This document shows positions 20,068 to 22,718 of a stretch of 22,718 nucleotides of DNA, one piece after another. How positions within the stretch are numbered: position 1 is the first letter of the stretch; the number at the start of each line of letters is the position of its first letter. Position numbers and translations under genes: made by a program. The notes beneath the pieces are model-generated. The model was not told where the DNA came from, did not search any database, and was given only the letters and a program-made list of their open reading frames with translations. The stretch is from a virus: positions 1 through 22,718 of the IMG/VR virus record IMGVR_UViG_3300030329_003808, one strand, 5' to 3'.

Positions 20068-20468
20068 AGCACGTCATCCGTGATGTTGTACTTTCCGTAT
20101 GTGAAACGCAGGTCGCTCATATCGACGCTAATATCCAATGTGATATCGGCCTCTAATCTGTCTTTGGTTTCCTGCGCTACCTGATTCACGATGGGTGAGG
20201 GATCGATGCCGAATTGTGGGCTGATATCTATCGCCAGATTATATTCAAGCGCCCTTACTGCCCCATCAGGAATATCAAGTGTATCGCCCAGTGCACTAGG
20301 CGCTGGTATTGCCAAAAGCCCGTCTTCACCATACTCGTTGATCAAATTCTTCAGCGAAGTGAACGCATCAGTATTCTTGTTAGAGTCATCAGTTGAAAAC
20401 GTCACGCCTGATGTACGCACCCTGATCAAACTGGTAGCAGCATCAATAATGTTTTGACTAGTTGCCAT
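20064..20468 (-). CDS. P22 gp4-like tail accessory factor
   Basis: 134 residues. Helical N-terminus IIDAATSLIRVRTSGVTFST, then DAFTSLKNLINEYGEDGLLA, PDGAVRALEYNLAIDISPQF, and a C-terminal LRFTYGKYNITDDVL. This is the pattern of the P22 gp4 family, which binds the portal and starts tail assembly; P22 gp4 (166 residues) also has muramidase activity in the virion, but no such residues are evident here. It is flanked by coat upstream and gp10-like downstream as in P22. Confidence 0.82.
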   Translation of the reverse strand: MATSQNIIDAATSLIRVRTSGVTFSTDDSNKNTDAFTSLKNLINEYGEDGLLAIPAPSALGDTLDIPDGAVRALEYNLAIDISPQFGIDPSPIVNQVAQETKDRLEADITLDISVDMSDLRFTYGKYNITDDVL

Positions 20469-20479
20469 GGTATTTCCAA

Positions 20480-20529
20480 AAAAGATAGGGGGGCCGAAGC
20501 CCCCCCAAGGGAGTCGGAGCTTGCGCTCC
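20480..20529 (-). terminator. tandem tetraloop hairpins and intrinsic terminator after the coat gene
   Basis: On the minus strand the coat stop is followed by a GGAGC-GCAA-GCTCC hairpin (20529-20516, GNRA-type loop). Then comes GGGGGGC-TTCG-GCCCCCC (20505-20488, UUCG tetraloop) followed by TATCTTTTTT. The second is a strong intrinsic terminator located ten bases ahead of the gp4-like start. It would lower expression of tail genes relative to coat and protect the coat mRNA end. Confidence 0.85.
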
Positions 20530-20538
20530 TAGGGATAA

Positions 20539-21726
20539 TTAGTTAATACCAACTCTTGTTGCGAGTTCTGGCCTGATCGTTTTGTATCCGTAGAGAATAT
20601 CAATACGACAAGGGAAGGTATCAGCACTGATCGAATAGTCTCGGACTATTCTCATGCTTATCCCATCCATCACTTCTCGGGCCTTAAAATCAACCCCATC
20701 CGGCAGGGTCAGGTCAGCAGATGCAAAACAGAACGCGTCCTTGTGATAAGCCAACGTATCTGTCCAGTCAGCACCATTTCCACCGCCTAGCTTACTTACA
20801 GCCGCATTATCCGCAGGGCTTCCCGATACATTCTGGGTTCCACCTGACGCGACAATAGAGGGGCTGATAGCTAACGAGGTGGCTGAAGTGCCAGAGTTTG
20901 CCGTGACCACGAAGTTCTGAAGAACTCCGGTATCGGCCTTAGTCTCTGGATGAACTCGGTTCACACCAGCGATCGTAATGATATCGCCTTTGAGGAACGT
21001 CGTTGATCCAGTGTCCACAGTTAGGCTAGCACCCGTTTGACTTGCGCCATTGACGAGATAGCCCGTCGTTGCCGCAGCAGTTCCTGTGGTGTGAGTCGGT
21101 ACAAGAGTGTTCTCGTAGTGATCGAATCCTGAGATACGACCTAACAAGCCTTCTTTGTACTGCTTACCGATTTGGGTAGAGTCCTGGAACAGACCCTTGG
21201 TATCAGCCAGCATATCGACAACACTTTGCGGATCGTGCATGTAGTTGCGATCGCCATAAGGCGCAAGATTTGTCGTTAGACTCTTCTGTGCGTTGGTTAT
21301 GTTCGCGAACGAGTTAGCTGAACCTACGCCATTAACAAAGTTGTAAACATCTTTGCTCATGGAATACGCATCGCTTTCGATATTCGCAGCCAGCACACTC
21401 ATCGCAGGTTCAAGATAACGTTCCTTGAACTGATCGATGTGCAGGGTCAACTCTTCGCTTGAGAACGTGAAGTCAACACCTTTTTGGGTTGCGACAGACA
21501 GGGTGACAGAATTCTCTGTGACGTCCTGGCTGCTGAGGGTTGCACCTGTCCTAACAGTGAATTCGTTAGGGAGGCGTATTTTTAGGTCGTTACCGACCTT
21601 TGCGCCACTCTTGGCATACTGATCATCGTACTGCGTATTTATTGTCGCAATGAAATTCGATTTCTGATGGAGTATAGCGAGGGCTTCTTTCGTAATAATA
21701 CTCGGGGTGAGTAATGAATTAGCCAT
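20539..21726 (-). CDS. P22 gp5-type major capsid protein
   Basis: 395 residues. The opening NSLLTPSIITKEALAILHQK and VGNDLKIRLPNEFTVRTGAT is the hallmark of the P22 coat family (HK97 fold). The middle part contains SGFDHYENTLVPTHTTGTAA and FLKGDIITIAGVNRV, corresponding to the inserted domain of P22 gp5 (GDKISFAGV in P22). The end is CRIDILYGYKTIRPELATRV, again family-typical. It is downstream of the scaffold and followed by a strong terminator, consistent with high expression. Confidence 0.92.
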   Translation of the reverse strand: MANSLLTPSIITKEALAILHQKSNFIATINTQYDDQYAKSGAKVGNDLKIRLPNEFTVRTGATLSSQDVTENSVTLSVATQKGVDFTFSSEELTLHIDQFKERYLEPAMSVLAANIESDAYSMSKDVYNFVNGVGSANSFANITNAQKSLTTNLAPYGDRNYMHDPQSVVDMLADTKGLFQDSTQIGKQYKEGLLGRISGFDHYENTLVPTHTTGTAAATTGYLVNGASQTGASLTVDTGSTTFLKGDIITIAGVNRVHPETKADTGVLQNFVVTANSGTSATSLAISPSIVASGGTQNVSGSPADNAAVSKLGGGNGADWTDTLAYHKDAFCFASADLTLPDGVDFKAREVMDGISMRIVRDYSISADTFPCRIDILYGYKTIRPELATRVGIN

Positions 21727-21736
21727 TTTTTAGTGC

Positions 21737-22597
21737 CTATTTTTTGTACCCCCGAAACTTTGCATACTCGTCAGGACTCATCTTGTCAGGGTCTTTCGAC
21801 ACCTTTCCTTTTGGAGCGACGGGCTTACTTGGCGCGGGAGCGTTAGTAGTTGAGACAGGTCGCTTGGCTATTTTTAGAGCGGTTGAAACAGTAGTAAGAG
21901 CTTTCATCGCCTCAAGTTCTTCCATTTGATTCACACGGGCAGCCTGTTGTGGATTACTGGCTAACCAGTAGGCAACAGCAGGGCCGTTATCAAAATCGTT
22001 AACTATCGCTCTCGCCACAAAATCCGATTGTTGGAATGTGGGCGAAGTGATCTTGGATTCGTAATCGGGAAAATCTAACGCAAATTCTTTAGACTTTTCT
22101 TTGAACGATTCCTCACTGATCACTTGTTTTTGAGCGTTGAGGTGATTCAATTGCGCTTGTTGCTGCTGGCCCAAAGCCTGTTGGACGGTCTGGGCGTTTA
22201 GCTGCGCGTTGTACTGAATAACAGCTTGCTGATATTTGCTCTGATCATAATCGTAGTCCTGCAACTCTGGAAATTGATCCAGCGGTTGTTGAACCTGGTT
22301 TATTTGTTCAGACAAATATCTGTTCTGCTGCTCTAGCTCTTGAACTCTGGCATTAGCCTCGTTCTTCTGTCGTGCGAGTTGAGAAATCCGCTGCTGAACG
22401 GAGTTGCGTGTTTTCTGCTTCTCCTCAGCTTGGTTGTCAGCGTTCTCTTCGCTGGATGGCTCCTGGGCTTCTTCTGTAGTGTTTTCAGAAGTAGCTTCAG
22501 AGGTTGCGCCCTCTTCGGGCTGTTGAGAATCTTCAACGGCATCCTCTACAATTTCCGCAGGCGATAGATCGCCCTCAGCGTTAGCTGCATCAGACAT
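21737..22597 (-). CDS. scaffolding protein
   Basis: 286 residues from the ATG at 22597 with GGAG nine bases ahead; the longer frame to 22651 lacks a site. The N-terminal third is acidic and disordered (EEGATSEATSENTTEEAQEP). A Gln-rich coiled coil (about 85-165) follows, with more helices, and the end is basic: PVAPKGKVSKDPDKMSPDEYAKFRGYKK (shown in two parts: PVAPKGKVSKDP; DKMSPDEYAKFRGYKK). An acidic disordered start, coiled coil and basic C-terminal coat-binding helix is the P22 gp8 plan (303 residues). Between portal and coat in gene order. Confidence 0.85.
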   Translation of the reverse strand: MSDAANAEGDLSPAEIVEDAVEDSQQPEEGATSEATSENTTEEAQEPSSEENADNQAEEKQKTRNSVQQRISQLARQKNEANARVQELEQQNRYLSEQINQVQQPLDQFPELQDYDYDQSKYQQAVIQYNAQLNAQTVQQALGQQQQAQLNHLNAQKQVISEESFKEKSKEFALDFPDYESKITSPTFQQSDFVARAIVNDFDNGPAVAYWLASNPQQAARVNQMEELEAMKALTTVSTALKIAKRPVSTTNAPAPSKPVAPKGKVSKDPDKMSPDEYAKFRGYKK

Positions 22598-22679
22598 GAG
22601 TACGTCTCCACGAATTTTTACCTCGCTTTGAAGGGCAGCGAGTTCGCCCACGCTTTACGGTGCGCTAAACCGAAATAGC

Positions 22680-22718
22680 TTAGGAGGAGAGCATGTTTCG
22701 CAAGCGGTTTGCCAAGCC
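22680..22718 (-). CDS. C-terminal end of the upstream gene, probably portal protein (partial)
   Basis: Twelve codons read in from the window edge (GLANRLRNMLSS) followed by TAA. In P22 gene order the gene just before the scaffold is the portal, so this is likely its C-terminus. The identification rests on position only. On the other strand the same bases offer an AGGAGGAG site and an ATG at 22693, an alternative that cannot be excluded at the edge. Confidence 0.4.
   Translation of the reverse strand, partial: GLANRLRNMLSS

Overview
The window is part of a temperate, P22-like podovirus genome, most likely the extrachromosomal (free or circular) form. A P22-type head and tail-machine set (scaffold, gp5-type coat, gp4-type tail accessory factor, gp10-type stabilisation/hub protein) is encoded leftwards on the right half. 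The left half carries a lambdoid early region: an O/P-like replication pair, NinB- and NinG-like proteins, a lysis cassette, Erf/exonuclease/SSB recombination genes and a tyrosine integrase. Between the integrase and the ejection-protein genes lies an intact-looking attP. It contains only the 3' half of a tRNA-His(GTG) gene, including an encoded CCA end, flanked by repeated candidate integrase arm sites. There is phage sequence on both sides and no bacterial DNA, so this is not an integrated prophage junction. The tRNA half resembles gammaproteobacterial tRNA-His, which suggests such a host.

Layout. (A) 1-4334, minus strand: XRE regulator, unknown 233-aa protein, O-like initiator, P-like helicase loader, NinB-like, HTH_39-like, Cys-rich small protein, NinG-like, 3-TM holin, EF-hand membrane protein, then a T4-type lysozyme that reads into a LexA-like winged helix at the window edge. 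(B) 4335-4522: divergent control region with candidate operators and promoters. (C) 4523-8356, plus strand: YdaS/Cro-like regulator, two small unknown genes, Erf, YqaJ-type exonuclease, SSB, DUF4224-like protein and integrase, mostly linked by ATGA or TAATG overlaps. (D) 8357-8662: attP. (E) 8663-22718, minus strand: in transcription order portal C-terminus (edge), scaffold, coat, terminator, gp4-like, gp10-like, fibre, Gly-rich adhesin, tail chaperone, small membrane proteins, small beta-protein, then three large ejection-type proteins ending at attP.

The order is that of P22 read in reverse. A leftward transcript from the control region would run through replication, nin and lysis genes off the left edge. 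In a circular map it would presumably continue through terminase and portal and re-enter at the right edge. The recombination/integration operon runs the other way and both converge on attP.

Most notable observations: the lysozyme-LexA-HTH fusion; an EF-hand membrane protein inside the lysis cassette; two long out-of-frame overlaps (O/P and NinB/HTH); a regulatory switch without an S24 repressor, N or CII; an orphan 54-residue ORF resembling an integrase arm-binding domain; a 28-codon ORF buried in attP; and a repeat-built 810-residue ejection protein. All calls rest on reading the sequence; no database search was possible.
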